From Xenoacremonium recifei (lineage: Eukaryota; Ascomycota; Sordariomycetes; Hypocreales; Nectriaceae), in NCBI GenBank assembly GCA_012184525.1, contig WOFQ01000001.1, forward strand, positions 1,736,001 to 1,800,000: a DNA stretch of 64,000 nucleotides, given 5' to 3'. The position numbers were made by a program, and so were the translations under genes. The notes below the pieces were generated by a model. The model saw only the letters and a program-made list of their open reading frames with translations. It was not told the DNA's origin and did no database searches. Shown piece after piece: positions 34,501 to 45,478 of the stretch (position 1 is the stretch's first letter; the number at the start of each line of letters is the position of its first letter).

Positions 34501-35831
34501 TGAGCAGCACTCAAATGCCCGGTGCTTTCGAGGGCAACAGCGACCTGTCACTCATGCGCAGGGATCTTTCGGCCGCTCGCCAGAAGGAACTGGACTTTGT
34601 ACAACAAGAGTTGGCGCATAAAGAAGTAGTCAGGGGGTTGAAGCGCCAAATAGCTGATCTCGAACGACAAGTTCACGAATCCGAGGTGTCTCGACTGATA
34701 ACATCACCCAAGTCGTCAGTCAGCGACTCTGGCCGGAGAAGCGAGGTTGTTGAGCTCCGTCAGCAGCTGACGACGGCTCAACAGTCCATCCACGACCTTC
34801 GAACCAAAAACCGTGAGGCCGAGCGGAAGGCATCGCATGCCACCAATGACCTTCAACGCCAACTAGAAGACCTCGAGGACCAGAAAGTGGTCTTAGAGGA
34901 GGTTCTCGAGGAGGCGAGACAGCAAGCCGAAGAGACAGCGGCGCAACACGAGCGTGCTATACGCCGCATGAAGCTCAAGCTTGAGAAAGCGGAGCGAGAA
35001 CGCAGTGCCGCCGCTGCCGCCCAGCCAAACACGAGTAAACAGGACCGCCATCTTCGCAAGAGCCAGGCGGAAATTGAGAATCTTGAGCATGACATCCGCC
35101 AGCAGCAAGAGCTCATCGACGCCCTATCTGCCTCAGAAGGCTCTCTTCGCCGCAAACTTGAGAGAGCCCGAAGCGAACGTGCTGCCTTCCGACTTTCCGC
35201 AGAGAAGCTCCAGAAGGACCTCGAGCGGCTCAAGACAAGCCCGGCCAAGCCTAAGATAGACCAACGGCGCATCCTGGCGCCCCTGGATGCCACAGACGAG
35301 GCCCTCGAGACGGTCATCCGCGCCGCCGAGAATGCTGACGAGCGGCACAAGAAAGAACTCCGCGGCATGGTGGTTCAGATGGAGTGGATGCAGGCCCGAT
35401 GGCAGCGCGAGGCATCGCTCCGCGCAGACGCCGCCTACGCGAAGAAGTTCCTCCAGCTTCAACTAGATGTAGCCAACGCTTGGTAAGTTCACCTCCACCA
35501 TAACTGCGCCTTACAGTCCATAGTAGCTAACATTCTCTACAGCAACAAAGCACAACTGCGCGACCTCGAACACATCCGCACCCAACTGCTGGGCAGCCGC
35601 AAGCCCCTAGCTCTCCCGTCCAACGCCTCCCCCGCGAACAAGCCCTCCAACACGCGTCCCTCGCTGCGCACATTCCTCGTCATGGCTCGCTTCATCGCAC
35701 GCATGAAGCTGTCCGCACGCGAGTGGTCGAAGCAGGAGGTTGTCCGGCGGAAGCTGGTTGCTGCGACGGAGGAGGTCAAGAAGGCGAAGAAGACGCGGTC
35801 GTTGAAGGTTGTGAGGATGGAGACGGCGTGA
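31542..35831 (+). CDS. Coiled-coil spindle-pole/MTOC protein with CM1 and PACT-like motifs (Pcp1/PcpA or ApsB/Mto1 type)
   Basis: Two exons, 31542-35482 and 35543-35831, 1409 residues. Residues 1-175 are disordered and end in Pro/Gly-rich sequence. Residues about 178-207 (LREQENVIDRIEKENF, LKLKIHFLEEAL) match centrosomin motif 1, which binds and activates gamma-tubulin complexes. Residues about 210-1265 are almost unbroken coiled coil. Near 1270-1330 lies KELRGMVVQMEWMQARWQRE followed by AYAKKFLQLQLDVANACN, similar to the PACT domain that anchors pericentrin and Pcp1 at the pole; the Mto2-binding region of Mto1 looks alike, so the exact orthologue is uncertain. A basic tail follows. Two internal three-copy repeats (52 and 64 residues) are listed separately. 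Likely role: recruiting gamma-tubulin and nucleating microtubules at spindle poles or septal MTOCs. Confidence 0.85.
32892..33359 (+). repeat. Three tandem 156-bp (52-aa) coding repeats
   Basis: Units start at 32892, 33048 and 33204, exactly 156 bases apart. Each encodes (E/D)LDK(S/A)..(E/D)YA.LE.(K/E)L.E followed by N..LK, then a (D/E)(L/S)R..Q(D/E)K segment and RERRxM-like basic residues. DNA identity is moderate, so the repeats are old. They lie inside the coiled coil of the spindle-pole protein. Confidence 0.8.
34161..34700 (+). repeat. Three tandem 192-bp (64-aa) coding repeats
   Basis: Units start at 34161, 34353 and 34545, exactly 192 bases apart, the third slightly short. Each has the core LxxxR(K/R)DLS(A/S)ARQKE, then (I/L)(D/E)F, (V/G)VVRSL or EVVKGL/EVVRGL, and Q(I)xELEHR or DLERQ followed by DYE or a variant. 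The link between units (HGSPKKDDNAE; PGAFEGNSD) is polar and carries Pro/Gly, which should break the coiled coil. Confidence 0.85.
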
Positions 35832-36345
35832 GACACTGCACGTAAGGATTCGGGATTCAGGGTCGGAGTTTGATAGAGCCTTTGGCTTAATGATTGTATA
35901 TCGCTGGCTTCGGATGACACGGACAGTTGCATCGACGCTCTGGAGTGGTAGCGTGGCAGGCTTTGGAACATGGCATGGGATATCGTGGCGTCTGGTTCAT
36001 AAGCGAGCATGATATCATATTTTGAATTTGTATAGCATCATGGAACGTCCGCCTTCAACGCCCATTCTACTGTTTCGCTAACGTGATGGATTGATCATGA
36101 CTAAAGCATAAGGTAGCACGGTTAAGTCCCAATATACGCGCTGCACCCAAAGTCAACACCCAAAGACGCAGAGAAACCGACAGCCAACCTCCCGAATCGC
36201 TTCCAACCAAGCCCCTGGATTTTTAGACTCGTCCTGTTCCAAGCATCGCGTCCTCCCTCCAACGTTTAAGCATAATCATCAACGAGGCATCGAGTAAACG
36301 ACAGATATCCAATCCTCGTACAGAGCAGACTCCCGGGTATATAGA
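35832..36345. other. Convergent 3' region spindle-pole protein / MCA1
   Basis: About 510 bases with the presumed 3' UTRs of both genes. No gene seen. A 157-codon minus frame ending at 35537 is antisense to exon 2 of the spindle-pole gene. Confidence 0.4.
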
Positions 36346-38279
36346 TTACATCATGAATAAAAGGTTCGTGTCTTTGCGACCTGTTAGGGTAAGTGATCAA
36401 TATCAGGCTGTGGAGAGGTGCTTACCAAGAGGATGGCTGCAGGAAAGCTGCGGCTTCTGTGTGTAGCGGCTCTCCAGCTCGTCTCGTATGCTGTTGAGCA
36501 ACTGGACATAGCTTTGCTGAGGGTTCTTTTTCAAGGCACTGACGAAAGCCCAAGACATGGCACCAGTGGCCTGAGAAGCAATCGTAGCGTCGGCACTGCA
36601 AAGTGTTAGCCTCTGCAGACGTCCGAAAAGCTGTTGCGAGATGACGAAAGAAACGCAAACAACTCATCCTCCACCGATCCAACGCAGGTCGTCGCCCTAA
36701 ATGGCAAGCCACAGCCTATGTACAGGCTGCCCTTGGCATCTAGGGCGTTTCCAAAAAAAACATTAAACTAAAAGCTATGATACATGTCGGTTCCAGCGAC
36801 GGGTCTCTTTCGGAGGCATACTAATCGCCCCAAATTCCAGCTTTCCAACACCAAGCGCCGTCGCCAAGGCTTTGTATGTAATTGACAGACCAAAAGAAAA
36901 TAAAACAAAAGGGTAAGGAAGAACAAATCAAGCATATATCATCTGCCCCGTGTAATAATAATGGTAAGGAAAGAGGGGAACCCACGAAGTCTGATCGTCT
37001 TTGCTCCCAGACCACATGACGACATCGGCCGGCGAGGTCTTGGTGGCGAGAGCTCGGTTGTGAGCTTCCTCCCCGTTCGTTGCCTTCTTGAAGAAGCCAA
37101 TGATGTTGTTCGCAACACCACCAAGATCGCCTTGGCTGTAGGAGGATATCACGCCCAGCAGTCCTTGCCCAGCCTCCTTGGCCAGGTTCGGCTCTTTGAG
37201 CATGCCTTGCGTAGAGTAGATGTAGGGAAGATCAAGCGCAGTCCCTGAATGACATGAGTCGAAGATAGCCGTCAAGCGAACACCCGCTTGAAGAGGTCGC
37301 ACCATGATGCGGTGCATTTCGTCGTCTGTAATGTGACCAGTCTGTCTGAAGTCGACTGGGTAGATGACTTCATCGTAGCCGTCTTCTTCGTCGCCGTCGA
37401 GATCTTTTGTCTGCCCACCATGGCCTACCTGATGTTAGCTACTTCCTGATGCACTGGGAGTTTTGGAACCAACCTGAATAGTGGAAAAATAGAGAGTCAT
37501 TCGGCCGGGCATCCTTGACTAGCCAATGCATGGCTCGAAGGATGTTCTGCTTTGTTGGCTGGCTCATGGGATTCTGCTGATCGTCGGTGAGTATCACCAT
37601 GTCCTCCCGTTTGTATCCAAAGTGCTCGGCAAGATAGGCGGTCATGTTGCGAACATCGTTGATACACCCTCGAAGCTGTCCGCGCTGACCAAAGTAGTTG
37701 ATGCCGATTAATAGAGCTTTCCTCCGGCCAGTACAGCTGGAGTATCTGAATGCATAACCATTTGGCGCACCCTGGCCGAAATGCTGAGGTGCTGATGGGG
37801 GAGGAGGAGGACCGCCAGGGCGGGCGCTCTGGGGGAAGCCGTTACTCGCGGCCATTCCTGCTAGAGGTCAGAAATGAAGGGTAAGAGAGCTGAAACTGGA
37901 TTTTCATACCAGGTCTCGACTGGTAATTGGGCTGAGGCGCATACTGTCCATATTGTTGTTGCTGTTGAGGGTGCTGCTGCGAGAGATTGTGAGCGTCGCG
38001 GGTATTTTTGAGCATCTGGAGAGATTGCATACCTGATAGTTATATTGCTGCGGGGGAGGTTGCTGATAGGCGTAGCCAGGCTGAGGAGAGGGTTGATGGC
38101 CTTGAGCTGGATATCCATTGTAGGATGGTTGTTGACTGCAGAGCCGTCATCAGTTAGATTCAATCGTGTCGCGGGGAGGTTAGGTGTTGGGGGTCGCACG
38201 AGTAATAATTGCCCTGGTATTGCTGCTGCGACGGCGCGCCGTAGCGGCCGGCGTTGTTGTAGCCCGGATACCCCGACAT
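36346..38279 (-). CDS. MCA1: Metacaspase (type I)
   Basis: Seven exons on minus: 38279-38200, 38135-38033, 37976-37910, 37857-37474, 37424-36986, 36595-36426 and 36371-36346, 422 residues. Residues 1-95 are rich in Q, P, Y and G, starting [17 protein letters not shown]: the prion-like prodomain of fungal type I metacaspases. The caspase fold follows: [32 protein letters not shown] and IFDSCHSG. Catalytic His213 and Cys269 are 56 residues apart, as in yeast Mca1 (His220, Cys276). The C-terminus ends [12 protein letters not shown]. It is a Ca2+-dependent, Arg/Lys-specific cysteine protease with roles in protein quality control, aggregate clearance and stress death. Oddities: intron 5 is 390 bases, and the last exon has two in-frame acceptors (36372 after AAG, or 36381 after CAG). 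The family ending favours the first. Confidence 0.9.
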
Positions 38280-41200
38280 GTCAGGGAAGGATTTGGAGAG
38301 GCGGGATTTGGGCGATGAAGACTGAAGAGCTCCTGGCGTGTCGAGGCGACGACGCAGAGTCGGTCAGGCGCGGTGTTGTTGTTGTTGTCGTCGGGCAATT
38401 CTTCCTGATGGAGCGCGGGGAGAAGCGTGGCCGTGGTACTTTGTACGAGGAACGTGGAGGCGCCAGACGCGGCGGGGCCCGGAAAGGGTACGAGGCACGA
38501 AGTACCTGTCAAGAGGCCGGGCGGCGAGGATGGATTCAAGCACGGGTCGGTGATCAGGTGGCCAGCTGGATGCTCGGCAGCGTGGCGCGTGCGAGACTGA
38601 GGACCAGGCCGGGTAGAACGGGCGTCGTCGGTCTTATGTATGCCGCGTTACGTAGGTTGGTGCTCTCGGGTGGGAAAGGGCTGGAAATATTCAGGTGGTA
38701 GGTTGTTCGGTCGGTGGATTTGCCGAGCGTGAGGTGAGGGGACTGGACGGTTGCTGACGGATAGTCGGAGAGAACCTGACGGTGTGGCGGAGGAGTGATG
38801 AAGAGGCGAGCAGAGCACAAGGCTGATGAAGTGATGGATGAAGACAGAAGAGGCGAGACAATCGAGGAGCGGCGACGAGTATGTAAATAAAAATACTTCG
38901 GACTTGGAGCTCGACCGACGAGGTATGGATGAGTCGGGATCTGAGCCTAAAAGCTGGAGGCGTGCGTTGTTGGGCTTGGGTCCCGTCTGGTCTAATCCTG
39001 AACCTGGCCCTGGCCTGGACTGGACCCAGCATGGGCGGCAGTGTTCAGAGCAGGGTGTCAGAGGCTGGAGGGGGGGCGGCGATGGCGGCAGTAGCTCTCG
39101 GCGACGAGCACGAAAGAGGAAATGCGCATGCAGTGTACAGCTCGCAAGCCCACCTGTGTTTGTCTCTGTTTCTGTTTCTGTCGATGGAGGATTGCGTGTG
39201 TCTTGATGGGTGTCAGATGGAAAGTTACGACTTGGCCTCGGATGCTCTGCTCCGTGGACCGTGGCGATCTGGGAAGGAGCCGACGAGACTCAGAGATGGA
39301 AGGCACCTTACGTTGGTACCTGACTATCCGTACCTAGGTACCTACCTTATTGCCCAGCAAGGAATCCGTCATTACAAACATCCAGCTTCTGCCAATCTCA
39401 ACTCAATTGTCAATCAACCCTGACGCCCGGGATGCACAAGGTATGCCTGCATCAATGCCAGCAATGCTGCTGTCAGTTCCGCTGCTTCTGCTTCCAGGAT
39501 TCCGCGTCGATGCAGCAGCACCCTGCAAAATTTCATCCATCCTATCCCAATGATTCCCCTGCGGCGTCAGCAGTGCAGAAGCGCAGCAGGGGTCGTGGCT
39601 GATTTTCTTTTTCCTTCGCTTCTTCCCCTGTCTCCCTATCATTCATTCGCCTTAGTTTCCGACCCGGCCAGCTGGGCCGGTGACGATGGCGTCCATCATT
39701 CTTCCTACGGGTCTCCAACCGTCAAGGTCAAGGGTTGTAGTTGCAGTCGCATTGCATCTCTGGCATCCGGCCCAAGGTAACAATGGCTATGAAGATCGCC
39801 AGTATCGAGATCACTTCAGCTCCTCCTCGTCTCCTCTCTGCCCCTTGGCTCCGCTCCACGGTGATTCTCCTGCTTGTCTCTCTTCTCCAGAGGGTTCAGT
39901 TAGAAACGGCACGCCATGAAGAGAAGCCTCGAATGTCTCTCGGGATGTGGATCGCGTTCCGGAACTGGACCGTCAACAACGGACATGTTCCCAGTTTGAT
40001 CTTAACGGCTCCGACTTGCGCGCGGCTACTACAGTGCCCTCAGCTCGGCCGGTAAGGCGTTGCACGTCCACCATGACGGCGCTGCGTGGCTGCCCACGGG
40101 CGTCCCCGCGTCAGGGCCGACAAGCGCCTGGTGGTGGATGGACTTGGGACTTGGGACTTGGCGATCCGGAAGCACCTCGACGGGAAGGGGTCCATGCCGA
40201 AGGGCGAGCCCAGCTGAAGCACGCCGCAGTAGCGTTCTTCCTGATGCTCGCGGTACTCCCCCAGCCTCTCCGACGACCTGCCGCCGCTCTTCAAGGATCT
40301 ATGGTGATCGGCTTCTCGCGTCCACGTCCAAATTCATAGAGCTGTTGCTCGGACATCTCCATTCAGGCTTGCTTAGGCCTGGCCGTAGTCATCCGAGGTG
40401 GTGCTTGAAACCCCTGACCTTGTCACCTGCTGTCGATGACACCGGGCCTTTGCCATGTGTGTGCAATGATGCATAGGTTAGGGTGTTGCCATGATGGGTC
40501 ATGGGCAGTGCTCGTGATGGAGTTTCCCCAGGCTTGCACTCGTGACACGCACAGCGAACAACTTACGGAGTACGGAGATGCACACTACAGGACTGGATCC
40601 AGAAACGTCATAACCAATCCCTGTCAGGCTGAGCATTTTCGCACCGTTCACGTCTTCCACGTTTTGTTTCACACCGGCCGAGTTGGGTTGACGGGGATCC
40701 CGATGCGCCGGTTGCGCGTGAGCGATGCGGCTTAGATATCGGCACCATTCCGAATGTGACACAACGGGACGACTTCAAGGTATGGAGCACTCCGTAATAC
40801 ATGCAAGTTAGCTTTTTGAAGAGATTTTCAACGCAGTGCACACGGTAATCCGTAACGGAGAACTGCACCGGCAGTAAATTTTCACACGAGGCGAGCGCAA
40901 ACGTGATTGGACATCATCCCCTGATGCCACGCAAAGATACACGGCTTTTGGTAAATTTGGAAGGATTCTGCTCCCAAAGTTAAAGAATATCGAATCTCCG
41001 AAGCCCTCGTCGCTCCTCAAAAAGCAACGACCTGCTCCGTTGCATCCAGACTCTTGCCCAAGACTCTCCAAACACGCCAATTTCATGACCCCGACTAATT
41101 TTCCGATAAACGCCGCCTCAGCTCCACGTCGTGCGTTGATCCTCTCGTCTGGGAAAAGATCGCGGGCTGGCCGACACCTGAACTCTGCGACGCGGCCAAT

Positions 41201-42711
41201 CAGAGCGCGCGGAGAGCGCCCCTTTGCAGGGTTTACAGGCGGACAGGGATCAGGACGTTGAAGCGTGGGAGAAGGGGATCCATCATGGCTTGGACCAGCA
41301 GCTCGGGCCCTCCCTGGCCTGGGCATTGGCACTGGCACGTCACTGCAACGTCGATGGTGTGGCAGCGAACTAGCGGCTCTGGTAGGGCGATTGGATATCA
41401 GTCCCAGAGATCTGGAATTGGGGAGATGAGGCATCGCGGGTCGACCACAGGACAACAGGATTGAGTTCCTTGCGATTCTCGTTAGTTGTTGCCTGTTCCT
41501 CTTATAACAGATGCTGTTAAGCCCCGGGATGGTCAGCCGCACTGCTTCGGCAGCTTCCCACCGACACCGTCACCACGCCCAATTTCCACAGAACGGCCTC
41601 GATCAACCACCAACATGCTTGTTTAAGGAATTCGTCTGTTTTCAATGAAAGTGATCACAGCTTGCGAAGATTAATTCCGCATTTCCGTCATCTTCGCGAG
41701 CATCTGTCCCCGTAGATTGCTCTCCCGCCTCTCCAGCATCCATGTAAGTCGGCGGTCCAACCGCGCCAGAAAGTCCTTTGCACATCATCGCCTCTACGCC
41801 TTCATTTCATAGAATCGCAAAATCGTCCCATCACATCACATCTTGAATACACCTTCCCCACCGTCCACGGGCCCCCTTTCAGCTCCCCCTATCCCGCCAG
41901 ACTGGTTCCCAGCGGGAGCTAGGCATGGCCGCCATCCCATCTCCATCCCGGACACAGCCCCGATGCAAGTCAACGCACGACAGGGACCATGACCTCCGTA
42001 GACGGGCTCACGGATGGCCTCTAGAGCCAACTCTAGCGTAGCACGGCGTCCCTGCTCCCAGGGCTCTGGGCCCGGGGCCGCCTGCTTGTCTCACATCATG
42101 TGCCTTATGTACGTGAGCGCACACTAAGGCATCTCGCTGACGCATCATCCGGGCCCTCTTCCTTAGCACACTTGTGATATGCCGTCCGTCCTGCAAGGCA
42201 CAGAACACTAGGGCGCGGACTCTCTACCCCATTGGGCTCTTGTCCCGTGCAGCTGGTGCAGTAGATGTGGCCGTGTGCCAGCTTCTCCGTTATCTTACAC
42301 GTGTGGGCTGACGTCGTGAGAGTCTCGGCGTGTACGAGGCATGCAAGTTAAGCATAATGCACTCTTTCCGTCCCGCGGCTGGAGATGCTAAAGAGTGTGA
42401 CGGGTGTAACCGGAACTGTGCAGACCTCGAAGGAGATCCCCGGGTTTCTATGTATGAGCGCAACTGCGAATGTGTGGGTATGATCGATCACTAACACGAA
42501 TGTCGATTCATGAGATTTCAATTGTCTCGCCAATGCCGTTGCAAGTTCGTCAATAATCATCCATCTCTTGGTCATGAAAATAAATCTACATCCCGCAAAA
42601 AAAGCCGCTGATCTATAAATGTGAGTAAATCTCTCACTGGTCCATCTCCAAGACATGGCCGTCAGCTCTCCAACACCAAGCGACACTATAGAAACACTGC
42701 GCGTAAAAGCC
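38280..42711. other. Gene-poor region, 4.4 kb
   Basis: No supported gene on either strand. The MCA1 promoter is at the left edge. GC-rich sequence of skewed composition runs to about 41,500 and yields many long chance frames rich in R, P and S, none with family resemblance, codon-phase continuity or convincing splice sites. A GGTACC cluster lies at 39313-39345, and TACGGAGTA-type words at 40563, 40789 and 40846. The right end is the 3' flank of the 533-aa gene. Confidence 0.5.
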
Positions 42712-44495
42712 CTAAGTGTTTGTCATTTTCACATCCTCATCTTCGCCTCCAGTGTCTTTCCTCATCTGATATGCCAACATTCCCCACAGGAGTTGCAAAG
42801 CCTGTAGGCGCTCATCTATGTCGAAGAGGTCATACCAGGGACTCCTCCAGGCCTCAACCACGCCCCAACTTCGTTTCGACCAATCCGGCTCTTCCCGTTC
42901 ACCAGCAAGGACTTCGAGGAGCCTGGTTGGGACACGAACACGGACAAGGGAAATGTGATGGAACAATGAGCTGACAACAAAAACATCATCGTAGTCCGCA
43001 CCCTTCCGCTTTCCAATGGCCTCATACTGAGCCTTTTTATCCCAAGTGGAGGCTGGAGGCCGAACCATCCTGTAGCTGTCGTAAATGCTCATGGTCTTTC
43101 GAGGCCTCTTTGTGATTGGCATCGGTAAATCATCTCCGTCAGTGGGCTTGCTGTCACTGGCTTTCCCATTCTTGGTCTCCTTAGCAGCCTCACGACCGAT
43201 CGGACCACCACTACCACCACCCCAGCGTTTCTCTGTAGCCCACCACTGCCCGTCTCCGAAACGCTTCTCGGTTTTCCCTTCACGCGCGCGATGTTGAGCC
43301 GTTATCAATGCTGCAACGATCTCACGTGCCAAGTCTAGAGACTGCGCAGTTTCCATGTCTGGAGTGGTAAAGTCGGTAGTGCCGCGAGCACTCACTGCAG
43401 CCAAAGGTCCATATACCAAGCCAGCCCGTGCTGTCTCCCGGGTTGTCGGGCTCTGAAAGACAAAATGGCAACCTGAAGGGCAATGCGTTTTCCGGGCCTG
43501 GCGGCCGGGTCCGTCGGGTGTGCTCAGGTGCAGGCGGGGTTCAACTCGAGAGGGGGATACGTTGCAGCCAAAGTCATAGGCAACAAGCTTGAGGAAAGAG
43601 GCTAACAGGTTGATACGATAGTCGGGCGGCATGGTGCTTCCAGCTGCTGTTCGGGTTACCTGAGGGCCTGGAATCTCAACTGCCTTGGGTTTGGTGTCTG
43701 TGGACTCTTCTGAGGTAGTCGTGGCTTCGTTTGAAGTCATCTCGGGAGATGGCGGCAGCTGGGGAGGTTGGGTGGGATCATCCCAAAACGTGGTGAACAG
43801 CTCTAGACAGCGAAAGAACTCGTACGCATTGCCTAGCCGGGCTTGTTGCTGGCCAGGGGGGGCCCTGAGTCTGCGAACTGTGCGAAAGGCTTCCTCATTG
43901 AGATGAGACAACTCCCTCTTTCGTTCCGCATATATTTGACATCCCGGAGACAGATTGCCGTTCCTCATGGGCTTACGGGTGGCCTGGTTCTGCTCCTGGA
44001 CCTGGTCGGCGGATAGCGCATCCCATTGTTGGAAGTCGGGGATGTATGAAGGATCTGGGATGAGTTGCTGTGGCGTGGCATCTAGGTTTAGGTTGAGCCC
44101 TATGGCGTTGAAACCGAGGGGCCCGAGGATGGCGGGGTTGCGACCGCAAGTCTGGAGTAGATGAGGTAGAGCATCTGAAGAGCCGACGGGATCATCAGGT
44201 CTGGCAAAGGGTTGGAACCGGGGGATCGTGATGGGGGTTGGAGGCGGAATATCCTTTGGATCAACCTTGGGTTTGGTTGGTAAAGATGCTGCCGGATAAT
44301 TAGACAAGCTTTGACCCTGAAGAAAGCGGAGGGGCAGAGGGGGTTGAGGAGGGGTAAGAAGGCAGGCAGGCAGGCTGACCAACAAGGACCAGCAGGCACA
44401 TGAACGGGTTTGGATGCAAAGCCAGAGAGGGGACACAGCAGAAGACGTGCGTGCTTGCTTGCTTGCTTACCAAAGACGGGGAAGTTGCCGAACAT
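42712..44495 (-). CDS. Conserved fungal protein of unknown function, 533 aa
   Basis: Two exons on minus: 44495-44471 (8 codons plus one base, MFGNFPVF) and 44288-42712, joined by a 182-base intron. Residue 9 onward reads ASLPTKPKVDPKDIPPPTPI, then PLGFNAIGLNLNLDATPQQL, SYIPDFQQWDALSADQVQ and CQIYAERKRELSHLNEEAFR. A Pro/Glu/Thr-rich linker follows, then MPPDYRINLLASFLKLVAYDFGC and a basic, NLS-like KRPRKTM. The C-terminus has SIYDSYRMVRPP, DDVFVVSSLFHHISLVRVRV and an acidic end. I recall similar uncharacterised proteins in Sordariomycetes but no function. There is no signal peptide, membrane span or catalytic motif. The microsatellite-like intron donor and an in-frame upstream ATG at 44762 leave the true start open. 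Confidence 0.75.
44448..44470. repeat. (TTGC)n microsatellite at the intron donor of the 533-aa gene
   Basis: Four TGCT/TGCT-type tetranucleotides end in GCTTAC, which on minus is the GTAAGC splice donor followed by AAGCAAGCAAGC. The donor is thus part of the repeat tract. A second tetranucleotide run (CGAA)n lies at about 44551-44567 in the leader. Confidence 0.7.
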
Positions 44496-45442
44496 GGTGG
44501 AGGATGGGGAAGGTCGTCGCCGACTGAAGCTGCGAGGCGGCGCGTGTCCAACGAACGAACGAACGGGCAAACGAGAGGCTGGCGGCGAGCGGACGGACGA
44601 TGTGCGGTGAAGATCGGTCAGGAGAGAGACAGCCGAGTCCCGGAAATGGGGATGCAGAGCCGGGAGAGGGGCCGACTCGACGCCACCGGATCCTAAGGCG
44701 CTCTCGGGAGCAGACAGACGCGAATGTGGTTCAGGAGCACGGCGAGCAAGCAGCCCAGGCACAAACGGAACTATCGGGGGACGATGAGCGAGCGTGGAGG
44801 AGCTTGCAGCTTTGGAGCTTGGAGCTCGGGGAAGCTGATGGGGGAGGGGATGGACTGGAGGGAAAACGGGGCGTTGGTCAATGCAGTTCTCGCCTAAGAA
44901 AAGATCCAGTGGCGCGGCTTGCTGGATGGAGAGAGCTCCAGCGAAGAGGGTCTTGTTGAAGCGCGCCGAGCAGCGGGAAGACGGGCGGGGCCGCGTGCTA
45001 TTGGAATTGCTATTGGGATTGGGTTGGGACCTGTAGCGTCATGTCAGGGCCAGGTCAGGCTATGGAGGACGGGAGCTGGCGGAGTCGTGAGATGCTCGAC
45101 ATGAGGAGGGAATGAATACCTTGAATAAGGCGCGACTCGTGCGGAAGAGCAATAGAATGCAGAGCAATGAGTAATCTGTCCCAGAGGTTCTGCCCCAACG
45201 ACACGAATGGAGGGATAGGCAGCCTAGAGAAGGAGAAGAGGGGAGTTCGAGTGCGCGGGAGACGGATGGAAGCCCGACTCCGGCCGGAGGGTGTTGCGGG
45301 CGGACGACGGAGCGGAAGGACAGACGGTGGGCTGTCACGGATCGGAGAAGGGCCAGGACCAGGACCAGGTCAGGCCGTCAGCGTTTGGAGCAGAAACAGC
45401 AGTGAGTGGTTGTTTGTGAGAGGGGGTGAGTGAGAGTGTTTT

Positions 45443-45478
45443 GTGCGTGCGTGCGTGCGTGTGTGTGTGTGTGTGTGC
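45443..45478. repeat. (GTGC)n(GT)n microsatellite
   Basis: Compound simple repeat: four GTGC/GCGT units passing into about nine GT units, 36 bases in all. It lies in non-coding sequence and may be polymorphic between strains. Confidence 0.9.

Noticed and set aside
38045..38701. 218-codon plus frame
   Set aside because: It is antisense to the first metacaspase exons and the promoter. Gly/Arg-rich chance frame.
40808..41542. 244-codon minus frame
   Set aside because: R/P/S-rich frame in GC-rich DNA, with no family resemblance, no splice partners and competing frames of similar length on the other strand.
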